This document shows, piece after piece, positions 17,815 through 26,144 of a DNA stretch of 64,000 nucleotides. The stretch comes from Micromonospora sp. NBC_01740. GTDB lineage: Bacteria; Actinomycetota; Actinomycetes; Mycobacteriales; Micromonosporaceae. The first letter of the stretch is position 1; every line of letters begins with the position of its first letter. The stretch spans positions 2,480,001-2,544,000 of the forward strand of contig NZ_CP109150.1 of assembly GCF_035920365.1 (NCBI RefSeq), in the 5' to 3' direction. Below the pieces are notes generated by a model. It saw nothing but the letters and a program-made list of their open reading frames with translations. It did no database searches and was not told the DNA's origin. A program made the translations under genes and the position numbers.

Positions 17815-18903
17815 TCAGAGGGCGAGCGCGGCGCTGGCGGTGGTGCCCGGGGGCGGGGGGAGCAGCAGGGAGGCGACGCCCTCGGCCGCCAGGGCGGCGC
17901 GGAGGCGTTGCAGGTCGGCGCCGAAGCGGACCAGGTCGACCGGGCCGGCCGGGGTGGCCGGGGAGCCGAGCACCAGCGTCGTCGCGTCCGCCGGCCAGCC
18001 GGGCACCCGGGAGGTCAGCCCGGCGTGGGCCTCCTCGTCGGAGACCAGGCTGAAGACCGTGCCGGGGGCGACCACGCCCGCGACCGTGCCGATCGCCCGG
18101 CGTACGGCCTCCGGGTCGGGCGGGCTCGGGTTGGGGCCGTCCGCCAGGGTGGCGGCGGCGGCCAGCCCGGCGGCCCTCGCCTCGGCGGTGCCCAGCGAGA
18201 AGAGGTCCATCGACGCGTCCCGGACCAGCGCCGACGCGCCGACGCCGTCGTCGGGCTGGGGCGCGGTGAGGTAGCCGCGCACCACCGCGACGGGCATCTG
18301 GTCACACTTGCCCTTGATCAGCTCGCCCGCGCCGGCCAGCTCGTCCACCACCGCCATCTGGGTGAGCTGGAGCTCGTTGCCGTACGGGTCGACCTCGCCC
18401 CGGTGGTCGCGGATCGCGTCCATCCCGGCGACACCGAGCGCCACGTCGGTGAGCCCGTTGCGCCAGGGCCGGCCCATCGTGTCGCTGACGATCACCGCGA
18501 CGTCCACGCCGTGGCGCTCGCGCAGGGCGGCGCGCAGCGCCCGGGCGGAGGCGTCCGGGTCCTCGGGGAGCAGCACCAGCCGGGTCTTGTCGACGTTCGA
18601 GGCGTCGATGCCGGCCGACGCCATCACGAAGCCGTGGTGGGTCTGCACGATCCGGGTCGCGCCCCGGGTGGCCACCACCCGCGCCGTCTCGGCGGCCAGC
18701 ACCTCGTCCCGCGCGGCGAGCCGCTCGGGCCCGTCCGCCGGGACGTCGACGAGGCGCCCCTCCGCCTTCGAGACGATCTTGCTGGTCACGACCAGCACGT
18801 CGCCGTCGCGCAGCCAGGGCGCGGCGGTGGCGATCAGGCCCGCCAGGTCGTCGCCCTCGGACACGTGGCCGATGCCCGGCACCGGCAGGATCTCAAGCCT
18901 CAC
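17815..18903 (-). CDS. fbiB: Coenzyme F420-0:L-glutamate ligase, short form
   Basis: 362 residues from GTG 18903, which overlaps the fbiA stop by four bases. It adds L-glutamate residues to F420-0 using GTP. The N-terminal 245 residues are a complete CofE domain (LPVPGIGHVSEGDDLAGLI; VVTSKIVSKAEGR; VSDTMGRPWRNGLTDVALG; DPYGNELQLTQMAVVDELA). The remaining 115 residues are much shorter than the about 200-residue nitroreductase-like domain of mycobacterial FbiB and show no FMN-binding signature, so the second function (dehydro-F420-0 reduction) is probably absent from this protein. It is translationally coupled to fbiA. Confidence 0.9.
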   Translation of the reverse strand: MRLEILPVPGIGHVSEGDDLAGLIATAAPWLRDGDVLVVTSKIVSKAEGRLVDVPADGPERLAARDEVLAAETARVVATRGATRIVQTHHGFVMASAGIDASNVDKTRLVLLPEDPDASARALRAALRERHGVDVAVIVSDTMGRPWRNGLTDVALGVAGMDAIRDHRGEVDPYGNELQLTQMAVVDELAGAGELIKGKCDQMPVAVVRGYLTAPQPDDGVGASALVRDASMDLFSLGTAEARAAGLAAAATLADGPNPSPPDPEAVRRAIGTVAGVVAPGTVFSLVSDEEAHAGLTSRVPGWPADATTLVLGSPATPAGPVDLVRFGADLQRLRAALAAEGVASLLLPPPPGTTASAALAL

Positions 18904-19847
18904 GTCAGCTCCAGCGCGGCGCGGACCATGGCCGCCGTCGCCGCCTCGTCGGTCATCCGCAGCGGTGCCGCGCGGACCGTCACCTCCGGCACCACCGCGC
19001 CGGCGTCCTCCTCGGCGACCAGCCAGCCGTCGAGCAGCCCGCCGGCCGACCGGCCGCCGTAGAGCCGGCCCACGCCGGCCGCGCTGCACTCCACCCCGAG
19101 CACCGCCAGGCAGCGGTCGGCCATGCCGCGCACCGGCGCGCCGCCGATGATCGGCGACACGCCGACCACCGGCGCGGGGCCGTCAGCGACCGCCTCGCGC
19201 AGCCCGGGCACGGCCAGGATCGGGGCGACGCTCACGACCGGGTTGCTCGGCGCGATCAGCACCACGTCGGCCCCGGCGACGGCCTCCAGCACGCCGGGCG
19301 CCGGCCGGGCGGCCTCCGCGCCGACGAAGACGAACCTGTGGGTGGGGACGTCGCCGCGGTGGCGTACCCACCACTCCTGGAAGTGGATCGCCCGCTGGCC
19401 GCCGTCGAGCTCCACCACCACGTGCGTCTCGAGCCGGTCGTCGGTCGCCGGCAGCATGCGTACGCCCGGCTGCCAGCGGGCGGCGAGCGCCTCGGTGACG
19501 GCGTGCAGCGGGTAGCCGGCGTTGATCATCGTGGTCCGCACCAGGTGGGTGGCGATGTCCTTGTCGCCGAGCCCGAACCAGCTCGGCTCGGCGCCGTACG
19601 CGGCCAGTTCCTGCTTGACCGTCCAGCTCTCGCCGACGCGCCCCCAGCCCCGCTCCGGATCCGCGCCGCCACCCAGCGTGTACATCACGCTGTCCAGGTC
19701 GGGGCAGACCTTGAGCCCGTGCAGGAGCAGATCGTCGCCGACGTTGACCACGGCGGTCACCTCGGCGCCGACCTCCCGGGCGTACGCACGTACGCCGACC
19801 AGGAAGCGAGCACCTCCGATGCCGCCCGTCAGAACCACGATGCGCAT
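18900..19847 (-). CDS. fbiA: 2-phospho-L-lactate transferase (F420 biosynthesis)
   Basis: 315 residues. It joins the phospho-lactyl (or phosphoenolpyruvyl) moiety from its guanosine-linked donor to Fo, forming (dehydro-)F420-0. CofD features are clear: MRIVVLTGGIGGARFLVGV at the N-terminus, VVNVGDDLLLHGLKVCPDLD, SWFGLGDKDIATHLVRT, and APSNPVVSVAPILAVPG near the C-terminus. It is the first gene of the fbiA-fbiB operon and is divergent from the membrane protein at 19946. fbiC lies 1.5 kb away, so most F420 genes are grouped here. Confidence 0.94.
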   Translation of the reverse strand: MRIVVLTGGIGGARFLVGVRAYAREVGAEVTAVVNVGDDLLLHGLKVCPDLDSVMYTLGGGADPERGWGRVGESWTVKQELAAYGAEPSWFGLGDKDIATHLVRTTMINAGYPLHAVTEALAARWQPGVRMLPATDDRLETHVVVELDGGQRAIHFQEWWVRHRGDVPTHRFVFVGAEAARPAPGVLEAVAGADVVLIAPSNPVVSVAPILAVPGLREAVADGPAPVVGVSPIIGGAPVRGMADRCLAVLGVECSAAGVGRLYGGRSAGGLLDGWLVAEEDAGAVVPEVTVRAAPLRMTDEAATAAMVRAALELT

Positions 19848-19899
19848 GCGCCCATCCTCGCGTACGGGCCGCCTCCGGTCCGCGTGTGGGCCGGGAGAC

Positions 19900-19905
19900 T
19901 AGGCT
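19900..19905 (+). promoter_or_regulatory. -10 element of the 19946 gene
   Basis: TAGGCT lies 40 bases before GTG 19946; the implied leader carries GAGGGGG. Confidence 0.45.
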
Positions 19906-19945
19906 CACGTCGGCAACTGTCCGCATTCGCCCCGAGGGGGATCCC

Positions 19946-20914
19946 GTGACCAGCCCCGCCGAGCCCGCGTCCACCGACGCGACGCAGGCCAGCCAACTGA
20001 CCAAGCCGCTGCGTGAACTCGCCGCGTTCGTGCTCCTCGGCGCGAACGCCGTGTTCCTCTTCGTCGGCCTGATCCGGCTGGTGACGCCCACCGAGTACAG
20101 CACGATCGGGGGCCGGGCGGGCAGCGCCTTCTTCGCCTTCGTCGGCGTGGAGTCGGTGTTCCTGCCGCTGCTGGCCGTGCTGCTCGCCACGCACGTGAAG
20201 CCCCCGGTGCCGAAGGCGAAGCTGATCACCCAGGTCGCCCTGGGCGAGTACGCCTTCAGCGCGCTGTTCGGCGGGCTGACCTTCCTCTTCTGGACGGTCG
20301 ACCGGCTGGCCGAGGGCGAGATCCTCGACGCCTTCCTGGGCCTGCTGAGCCGCGTGGCCTGGCTGGCGCTGTTCGCCGTCGCCGCGTACGTCGTGTTCAA
20401 GGTCTGGCGCACCCTCTACCACGTGCCGAAGCCGAAGCCGCAGCCCGGCGTGTACGGCCAGCCGCAGCCCGGCTGGCCCCAGCAGCAGGGCGGCTACCCC
20501 GTCCCGGGTCAGCAGGTCCCCGGCCAGCAGGTCCCGGGTCAGCAGGTTCCCGGTCAGCAGGTCCCGGGTCAGCAGGTTCCCGGTCAGCAGGGCGGCTGGC
20601 AGGCGCCGGGCCCCTACGGCGCCCCGTACGGTCAGCAGCCCGCGCCGTACGCCGGCGGCCCGCAGCCGGGCTCGCCGTTCGCCCCGCAGTCCGCGCCCCC
20701 GGCCGCTCCCGCCCCGCAGTCCGCGCCCCCGTTCGGCCAGCCGCAGAGTGCCCCGCCGTTCGGCCAGCCGCCCTCGGCCGACCCGACCCAGGCGATCCCG
20801 CGCCAGCCCGTCGAGCCGGCGGAGCCCACCCAGGCGATTCCGCGTCCCGCCGCCGACGAGACCGACCGGACCCAGCGCATCAACCCCGGCGAGAGCCCCG
20901 ACGCCCCGCGCTGA
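19946..20914 (+). CDS. Membrane protein with Q/P-rich repeat tail
   Basis: 322 residues. The N-terminal half (about residues 30-155) has four hydrophobic segments, one beginning LAAFVLLGANAVFLFVGLIR. The C-terminal 165 residues are disordered and rich in Pro, Gln and Ala, with six tandem VPGQQ units and then QSAPPFGQP-type repeats. Near the end are three spaced Thr-Gln sites (DPTQAIPR, EPTQAIPR, DRTQRIN), reminiscent of phospho-threonine peptides bound by FHA domains; this is only a resemblance. Function unknown. GTG 19946 is chosen because GAGGGGG precedes it. A 16-base-pair hairpin follows the stop. Confidence 0.8.
   Translation: MTSPAEPASTDATQASQLTKPLRELAAFVLLGANAVFLFVGLIRLVTPTEYSTIGGRAGSAFFAFVGVESVFLPLLAVLLATHVKPPVPKAKLITQVALGEYAFSALFGGLTFLFWTVDRLAEGEILDAFLGLLSRVAWLALFAVAAYVVFKVWRTLYHVPKPKPQPGVYGQPQPGWPQQQGGYPVPGQQVPGQQVPGQQVPGQQVPGQQVPGQQGGWQAPGPYGAPYGQQPAPYAGGPQPGSPFAPQSAPPAAPAPQSAPPFGQPQSAPPFGQPPSADPTQAIPRQPVEPAEPTQAIPRPAADETDRTQRINPGESPDAPR
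20501..20590 (+). repeat. Six 15-bp tandem repeats encoding VPGQQ
   Basis: Six in-frame 15-base units run from 20501 to 20590. Units 1, 3 and 5 are identical, and units 4 and 6 are identical, suggesting duplication of a 30-base pair of units. Confidence 0.9.
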
Positions 20915-20932
20915 CCGCGACCCCGCCCCACC

Positions 20933-20968
20933 CGAGCGCCCCGCACGGCTCCCCGTGCGGGGCGCTCG
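20933..20968 (+). terminator. Strong hairpin after the 19946 gene
   Basis: A perfect 16-base inverted repeat (20933-20948 and 20953-20968) with a CTCC loop begins 18 bases after the stop. Confidence 0.85.
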
Positions 20969-21132
20969 CCGTCCTGCCCCCACTGCCCCCGTCCCACCTC
21001 AACCGCCCCCGTCCCACCTCAACTGCCCCCGCCGACCCCCACTGCCCCTGCCCACCCCCACTGCCCCTGCCTGACCTCCACTGCCCGGCCCACCCAACTG
21101 CCCCGCCCCACCCAACTGCCCCGCCCCAGGCC
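20969..21132. other. C-rich degenerate repeat tract
   Basis: The 506-bp gap between 20915 and 21420 holds no gene. This part is strongly C-rich on the plus strand, with many repeats of ACTGCCCC, CCCACCTCAAC and similar words, separated by short A/T-containing interruptions. It leads directly into hairpin copy B. Confidence 0.6.
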
Positions 21133-21193
21133 GTTGATCAAGAGGTTTTGGCCTGCAAAGGGTGCTCGCTGGGGCCAAAACCTCTTGATCAAC
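21133..21193. terminator. Conserved 21-base-arm hairpin, copy B
   Basis: Arms 21133-21153 and 21173-21193 are perfectly complementary with a 19-base loop. The arm begins GTTGATCAAG. It shares length and consensus with copies A (11471) and C (55777). Here both flanking genes are on the plus strand and a separate terminator already exists upstream, so termination alone does not explain it. Confidence 0.8.
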
Positions 21194-21202
21194 GCCCCGG
21201 GG

Positions 21203-21298
21203 CCGCCCCGGAGCCGCGCCCGGCAGCCGCCCCGGAGCCGCGCCCGGCAGCCGTCCCGAAGGCGCGCCCGGCAGCCGTCCCGGAGGCCGCCCCGGAGG
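21203..21298. repeat. 24-bp tandem repeats beside hairpin B
   Basis: Units start at 21203, 21227, 21251 and 21275. The first two are identical (CCGCCCCGGAGCCGCGCCCG plus GCAG), the third differs at a few positions and the fourth is diverged. A G-rich tract continues to about 21400. Confidence 0.8.
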
Positions 21299-21408
21299 CG
21301 CGAGGGGGAGTGGGAGCCGGGGTCGGCGTGGGAGTGGCGTGGGGGGTGGGGTGCGCTGGGTCACCGTGTGGGCCGGGAGGGTGAGGTGGGATGGGGCGGA
21401 TGAGCGCC

Positions 21409-21414
21409 TAGGCT
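21409..21414 (+). promoter_or_regulatory. Leaderless promoter -10 of fbiC
   Basis: TAGGCT ends exactly six bases before ATG 21421, and no ribosome binding site is present. Confidence 0.6.
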
Positions 21415-21420
21415 GGGCGG

Positions 21421-23928
21421 ATGGTTGATCGCACCGTGCCCGGCCCGACCGATGCGAGCGTGCGGCGGGCACTGCACCGGGCCGCGAGCGGGCGGGCGCT
21501 CGACGTCGACGAGGCCGCCGCGCTGCTGGCCGCCCGGGGCGGGGCGCTGGACGAACTGCTCGACGTGGCGGGCGCCGTGCGCGACGCCGGGCTGCGCGAG
21601 GCCGGGCGGCCGGGCGTGGTCACGTACTCGAAGAAGGTCTTCATTCCTCTCACCCGGCTGTGCCGGGACCGGTGCCACTACTGCACCTTCGCGACCGTGC
21701 CGCACCGGCTGCCGGCGGCCTTCCTCGACCGGGACGAGGTCCTCGCCATCGCGCGGGCGGGCGCGGCGCAGGGCTGCAAGGAGGCCCTGTTCACGCTCGG
21801 CGACCGGCCGGAGGAGCGCTGGCCGGCGGCCCGGCAGTGGCTGGACGAGCGCGGCTACGACTCCACCCTGGACTACCTGCGCGCCTGCGCGGTGGCGGTG
21901 CTGGAGGAGACCGGGCTGCTGCCGCACCTGAACCCGGGCGTGCTCTCCTGGTCGGAGTTGCAGCGGCTCAAGCCCGTCGCGCCCAGCATGGGGATGATGC
22001 TGGAGACCACGGCGACGCGGCTGTGGTCGGAGCCGGGCGGCCCGCACTTCGGCTCGCCGGACAAGGAGCCGGCGGTACGGCTGCGAGTGCTCGACGACGC
22101 GGGCCGGGTCGGCGTGCCGTTCACCACCGGCATCCTGATCGGCATCGGCGAGACGCCCGCCGAGCGGGTCGACGCGATCTTCGCGATCCGCCGGGCGCAC
22201 CGCGAGTACGGCCACCTCCAGGAGGTGATCGTGCAGAACTTCCGCGCGAAGCCGGACACGGCGATGCGCGGGATGCCCGACGCCGAACTGCGCGATCTGG
22301 CCGCCACGGTGGCGGTGGCCCGGGTGCTGCTCGGGCCGAAGGCCCGGATCCAGGCCCCGCCGAACCTCATCGCGGGCGAGTACGACCTGCTGCTGCGCGC
22401 CGGCATCGACGACTGGGGCGGGGTCTCCCCGCTGACCCCGGACCACGTCAACCCGGAGCGTCCCTGGCCGCAGATCGACGAGCTGGCCCGGCACACGGAG
22501 AAGTCCGGCTTCACCCTGCGCGAGCGGCTGACGATCTACCCCGAGTACGTACGGGCCGGCGATCCGTGGCTGGATCCGCGCCTGTTGCCGCACGTCGGCG
22601 CGCTGGCCGATCCGGCGACCGGGCTGGCCGTCGAGGCGGCCCGACCGGTGGGCCGGCCCTGGCAGGAGCCCGACGAGACGTACGGCGGCCGGACCGACCT
22701 GCACGCGACCATCGACACCACCGGGCGCACCGGTGACCGGCGCGGCGACTTCGACCACGTCTACGGCGACTGGGCGGAGGTGGCCGGCAAGGTCACCGCC
22801 GGGGCCGGGGGCGGGACCGACGGCGACCTGCGGGCCGGGTTGCGGCTGGCGGCCGACGACCCGGCGGCGCTGCTGGAGCCCCGGCACGCCGACGCCGCGC
22901 TGGCGCTGTTCGCCGCCGACGGGCCGGCGCTCGACGAGCTGTGCCGGCTCGCCGACGACGTCCGCCGGGCGGCGGTCGGCGACGACGTGACGTACGTGGT
23001 CAACCGCAACATCAACTTCAGCAACGTCTGCTATGTCGGGTGCCGGTTCTGCGCCTTCGCCCAGCGGGAGCGGGACGCCGACGCGTACCGGCTGTCGGTG
23101 GACCAGGTCGCCGACCGGGCCGAGGAGGCGTGGGCGGCCGGTGCCAGCGAGGTATGCCTCCAGGGCGGGATCGACCCGAAGCTGCCGGTGACCGTCTACG
23201 CCGACCTGGTCCGGGCGATCAAGGCGCGGGTGCCGGGGATGCACGTGCACGCGTTCTCGCCGATGGAGATCGTCACCGCCGCCGCCAAGGCCGGCGTGCC
23301 GGTGCGGGAGTGGCTGACCGGGCTGCGCGAGGCCGGCCTGGACACCATCCCGGGCACCGCCGCCGAGATTCTCGACGACGACGTGCGCTGGGTGCTCACC
23401 AAGGGCAAACTGCCGGCCGCCGCCTGGGTCGACGTGGTCGGCACGGCCCACGAGCTGGGCATCCGGTCCAGCTCCACCATGATGTACGGCCACGTGGACC
23501 ACCCCGGGCAGTGGCTCGCGCACTTCCGGGTGCTGGCCGGGTTGCAGGACCGTACGGGCGGCTTCACCGAGTTCGTGGCGCTGCCGTTCGTGCACACGAA
23601 CGCGCCGATCTACCTGGCCGGCATCGCCCGCCCGGGGCCGACGTGGCGGGAGAACCGGGTCGTGCACGCGATGGCCCGGCTGCTGCTGCACGGCCGGATC
23701 GACAACATCCAGTGCTCCTGGGTGAAGCTCGGCGACGAGGGTACGGCGGCGATGCTGCGGGGCGGCTGCAACGACCTGGGCGGCACGCTGATGGAGGAGA
23801 CGATCTCCCGGATGGCCGGCTCCGGCAACGGCTCGGCCCGTACCGAGGAGCAGTTGATCGCCATCGCGACGGCCGCCGGACGACCGGCCCGCAGGCGCAC
23901 GACAGCGTACGGCAGCCCTCGTCCATAG
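21421..23928 (+). CDS. fbiC: FO synthase (two radical-SAM domains)
   Basis: 835 residues. It makes Fo, the 7,8-didemethyl-8-hydroxy-5-deazariboflavin chromophore of F420, from tyrosine and the flavin precursor 5-amino-6-ribitylaminouracil. It is a fusion of CofG and CofH: the first [4Fe-4S] motif CRDRCHYC gives C81, C85 and C88; the second CYVGCRFC gives C537, C541 and C544. Conserved stretches include [20 protein letters not shown] and the CofH segment [20 protein letters not shown]. The length matches actinobacterial FbiC. A TAGGCT hexamer six bases before ATG suggests a leaderless message. Its closeness to fbiAB supports a local F420 gene group. Confidence 0.95.
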   Translation: MVDRTVPGPTDASVRRALHRAASGRALDVDEAAALLAARGGALDELLDVAGAVRDAGLREAGRPGVVTYSKKVFIPLTRLCRDRCHYCTFATVPHRLPAAFLDRDEVLAIARAGAAQGCKEALFTLGDRPEERWPAARQWLDERGYDSTLDYLRACAVAVLEETGLLPHLNPGVLSWSELQRLKPVAPSMGMMLETTATRLWSEPGGPHFGSPDKEPAVRLRVLDDAGRVGVPFTTGILIGIGETPAERVDAIFAIRRAHREYGHLQEVIVQNFRAKPDTAMRGMPDAELRDLAATVAVARVLLGPKARIQAPPNLIAGEYDLLLRAGIDDWGGVSPLTPDHVNPERPWPQIDELARHTEKSGFTLRERLTIYPEYVRAGDPWLDPRLLPHVGALADPATGLAVEAARPVGRPWQEPDETYGGRTDLHATIDTTGRTGDRRGDFDHVYGDWAEVAGKVTAGAGGGTDGDLRAGLRLAADDPAALLEPRHADAALALFAADGPALDELCRLADDVRRAAVGDDVTYVVNRNINFSNVCYVGCRFCAFAQRERDADAYRLSVDQVADRAEEAWAAGASEVCLQGGIDPKLPVTVYADLVRAIKARVPGMHVHAFSPMEIVTAAAKAGVPVREWLTGLREAGLDTIPGTAAEILDDDVRWVLTKGKLPAAAWVDVVGTAHELGIRSSSTMMYGHVDHPGQWLAHFRVLAGLQDRTGGFTEFVALPFVHTNAPIYLAGIARPGPTWRENRVVHAMARLLLHGRIDNIQCSWVKLGDEGTAAMLRGGCNDLGGTLMEETISRMAGSGNGSARTEEQLIAIATAAGRPARRRTTAYGSPRP

Positions 23929-24551
23929 CGGACATCGCGCGGCACGCCGCCGGCCTGACTCATCCGCCTCACCCGTACCGCCTGGTGGGACGAGCGGCCA
24001 TCGGTGGGCGGGATTTCTGTCGCAAGTGGAGGGACGGCCGGATCCGTCCGGCACAGCAGCGTGTTGGTGGCCCGCCGCGATTCGGGGTACGCGGGCGCAC
24101 CGCCGCGCCGCGTCCACATCGTGGGCGCAGCGCCGTCGGCGTTGCCGGCTCGGCGGGCGGTCGGCGGCAACTCGGGTTAACCTGTGCCCCACCAAGATCA
24201 ACGAATCGCGGTGGGTGACTTCCGAGCGTCCTCATCGGCCTTCCCTGTGCGGTCGGCGGGGAAGCGCCACGGGAGAAAACTCGGGCAACTCGCCGGAGAG
24301 GGCGTTACTCGGCCGGGGTCTGAATCGATAGGGCAGGTTGCGAGGCCGGGTGGCCGGGTGGCCGTCCGGAGTGTTGTCGGGAGGACGACTCCATTATCAA
24401 GTTCAGCTTGACGGCGCACGCATTACACGCGTGTAATTTGAATGGGGTTGTTCGCACGGAACGCAACAAATCGGGACCGTACGGACAAGCACGCCTTCCG
24501 CGTGGGGGGTTGCAGCGGCGATGACGCCGGTGCGCGACAAGGAGGCATCTG
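23929..24551. other. 623-bp non-coding region upstream of whiB
   Basis: No convincing gene on either strand. The region is less GC-rich than its surroundings after about 24170. It contains a 16-base palindrome at 24422-24437 and a strong AAGGAGG ribosome binding site just before whiB. A long regulated promoter region or untranslated leader for whiB is likely; I could not identify a known riboswitch. Confidence 0.6.
24422..24437. promoter_or_regulatory. 16-base perfect palindrome, candidate operator
   Basis: ATTACACGCGTGTAAT reads the same on both strands, is AT-rich at its ends in a very GC-rich genome, and lies 115 bp before the whiB ATG. It looks like a binding site for a dimeric repressor or activator. 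The protein is unknown. Confidence 0.55.
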
Positions 24552-24809
24552 ATGGACGGCCAGCTTGAGGTGGCCGACCTGCTCGGAAACGCGCCGGAGT
24601 GGCAGGAGCGGGCGCTTTGCTCCCAGACCGATCCGGAGGCGTTCTTTCCCGAGAAGGGCGGCTCGACCCGCGAGGCGAAGCGGATCTGCTCGCGCTGCGA
24701 GGTGAAGACGGAATGCCTCGAATACGCTCTCGGCCACGACGAGCGGTTCGGGATCTGGGGCGGGCTCTCCGAGCGGGAGCGGCGCAAGCTCAAGCGGCGG
24801 GTCGCCTGA
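24552..24809 (+). CDS. whiB: WhiB-family iron-sulfur transcription factor
   Basis: 85 residues. WhiB proteins bind a redox-sensitive [4Fe-4S] cluster and regulate development and division through the sigma factor. The four cluster cysteines are C23, C46, C49 and C55 (C-x22-C-x2-C-x5-C), followed by the GIWGG turn and a basic C-terminal helix ERRKLKRRVA for DNA contact. AAGGAGG precedes the ATG at good spacing. Position between F420 genes and the Rv3259-like gene matches the whiB2 locus of M. tuberculosis and whiB of Streptomyces, required for sporulation septation; that orthology is by context. The long upstream region suggests complex control. Confidence 0.93.
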   Translation: MDGQLEVADLLGNAPEWQERALCSQTDPEAFFPEKGGSTREAKRICSRCEVKTECLEYALGHDERFGIWGGLSERERRKLKRRVA

Positions 24810-24814
24810 GCTTT

Positions 24815-24844
24815 GCCGGGCCGGGGCGGTGGGGGCCGCCCGGC
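24815..24844. terminator. Hairpin between convergent whiB and metallopeptidase-like gene
   Basis: A 7-base inverted repeat GCCGGGC/GCCCGGC (24815-24821, 24838-24844) with additional G/C pairing inside fills the gap between the two stops. Confidence 0.6.
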
Positions 24845-25294
24845 TCAGGCCAACTCGTCGGGGTCCACCCCGAGCAGATTGGCCACCTGTTCGATGATCA
24901 CGTCGTGCACGAGATCCGCGAGGTCCTCGCGGTCCATCGCCCGGAACTCCAACGGCCGGCGGTAGAGCACGATCCGCGGGGGCACCTCCTGCCGGCCGGG
25001 GCGACCCGGCAGCAGCCGGGCGAGCGGTACCTCGCCGTCCTCCAGCACATCGGAGTCGTAGACGTTGAGGTCCGGCGGAACGTCCTCCACAGCGAACTCG
25101 ACCCCGGCCAGTTCCTTGGCGAACCGCCGTTCGAGGGTCTCGACCGTGTCCAGCACCAGATCGTCGAAGATCTCCGCCTTCGTACGCGCCAACGGCACCG
25201 TCGCCGGCACCAGCCGCCCGCGCAGGCCGCGCCCGTGCCGGTCGCGGTGGGCGCGCCGGCCGGGGCCGGGGCGGCGGTGTTCCGGGCTCGTCAT
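24845..25294 (-). CDS. Metallopeptidase-family protein lacking the zinc motif
   Basis: 149 residues, Rv3259-like. A basic N-terminal tail (residues 1-35, Arg/His/Gly) precedes a compact domain. In other bacteria this family carries HExxH near the C-terminus. Here the same helix reads LVHDVIIEQVANLLG: both histidines of the motif are replaced (I and N), so zinc binding and peptidase activity are unlikely, as in other actinobacterial members. It is probably a structural or regulatory protein linked to whiB and the DUF3499 gene by conserved position. ATG 25294 lies six bases after TAACCT with no ribosome binding site. Confidence 0.85.
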   Translation of the reverse strand: MTSPEHRRPGPGRRAHRDRHGRGLRGRLVPATVPLARTKAEIFDDLVLDTVETLERRFAKELAGVEFAVEDVPPDLNVYDSDVLEDGEVPLARLLPGRPGRQEVPPRIVLYRRPLEFRAMDREDLADLVHDVIIEQVANLLGVDPDELA

Positions 25295-25300
25295 GAGGAA

Positions 25301-25306
25301 AGGTTA
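25301..25306 (-). promoter_or_regulatory. Leaderless -10 of the metallopeptidase-like gene
   Basis: TAACCT on the minus strand is followed by TTCCTC and then ATG 25294. Confidence 0.55.
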
Positions 25307-25480
25307 GCGCCCGCACCGACCTGGCCTGCGGCAGCGCCGCTGGCGCGGCGCGGCGCGGTCGGCATCCGCGGGGTGGCGCTCGCCCGCCCGGGGGCCGGCC
25401 GGTGCGCAACCGGCCGAATTGTGATCACCGTGACGGGCGTGTCGCAACGCGAAGCAGTGCGCCGGACCCGGTAATGGAGA

Positions 25481-25486
25481 TACCCT
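25481..25486 (+). promoter_or_regulatory. Leaderless -10 of the DUF3499 gene
   Basis: TACCCT is followed by six bases (GCCGCC) and then GTG 25493. Confidence 0.6.
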
Positions 25487-25492
25487 GCCGCC

Positions 25493-25861
25493 GTGAGGTC
25501 ACCACGGCGCTGCTCCCGTAACGGCTGCCCCCGGCAAGCGGTCGCCACGCTGACCTATGTCTACAACGAGTCGACAGCGGTGGTCGGCCCCCTGGCGGCG
25601 TTCGCCGAGCCGCACACGTACGACCTCTGTGAACCGCACGCCCGGAGCCTGACGGCGCCGCGCGGCTGGGACGTGGTCCGGCACGAGGGCGAGTTCGAGC
25701 CCCCGCCGCCCACCACCGACGATCTGGTCGCCCTCGCCGAGGCCGTCCGCGAGGCCGCCCGCCCGGTGGCTCCGCGCCCGCCCGAGGACGACCAGACCGT
25801 CAACTCGACCCCCCAGACGGGCCGCCGGGGTCACCTCCGCGTCATCCCCCCGAACCACTGA
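25493..25861 (+). CDS. DUF3499 family protein
   Basis: 122 residues, Rv3258c-like, function unknown. Cysteines and histidine are arranged like a small zinc site: CSRNGC at residues 7-12 and CEPH near residue 46, on a domain of about 65 residues, followed by an acidic/Pro-rich tail. The family is restricted to actinobacteria and sits between the Rv3259-like gene and manB in mycobacteria; here manB is 19 kb further on. The GTG start is supported by the TACCCT hexamer six bases before it. Divergent from the metallopeptidase-like gene. Confidence 0.88.
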   Translation: MRSPRRCSRNGCPRQAVATLTYVYNESTAVVGPLAAFAEPHTYDLCEPHARSLTAPRGWDVVRHEGEFEPPPPTTDDLVALAEAVREAARPVAPRPPEDDQTVNSTPQTGRRGHLRVIPPNH

Positions 25862-25862
25862 C

Positions 25863-25877
25863 CCGCCGCTTCGGCGG
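25863..25877 (+). terminator. Small hairpin after DUF3499
   Basis: CCGCCG (25863-25868), a CTT loop, then CGGCGG (25872-25877), starting two bases after the stop. Confidence 0.6.
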
Positions 25878-26104
25878 AGGTCGCGGGGCGCCGAGGCGTC
25901 CGCGCTGACTCGACAGCCTGCCGGCCGAGGTGCGGGCGGCAGGGACCGGACCGCTGCGCCCCACTCGTTCCGCAACCCGGTCCGGGTGCAGCCGCGTAGG
26001 CATGTCCAGGGCCTTTTCCGGGCGGTCGTCGGCCACCTCGGATGCGCGAAACAGATCCCGCCGCGACACGCCGGCAGCGTCACGACAAGGGCACGCAGCG
26101 TGGC

Positions 26105-26110
26105 TACCGT
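26105..26110 (+). promoter_or_regulatory. Candidate -10 of the XRE gene
   Basis: TACCGT lies 40 bases before ATG 26145, which has GGGAGG just upstream. The rest of the 283-bp gap after 25861 holds nothing recognisable. Confidence 0.4.
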
Positions 26111-26144
26111 GCGCCCCAGTGTGATCGCGGGCGCGGGAGGTCGG

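Noticed and set aside
23929..24551. Riboswitch-like words upstream of whiB
   Set aside because: Some stretches recall cobalamin-box sequences (GGGAAGCGCCACGGG), but the required helices and order were not found and whiB is not a plausible target.
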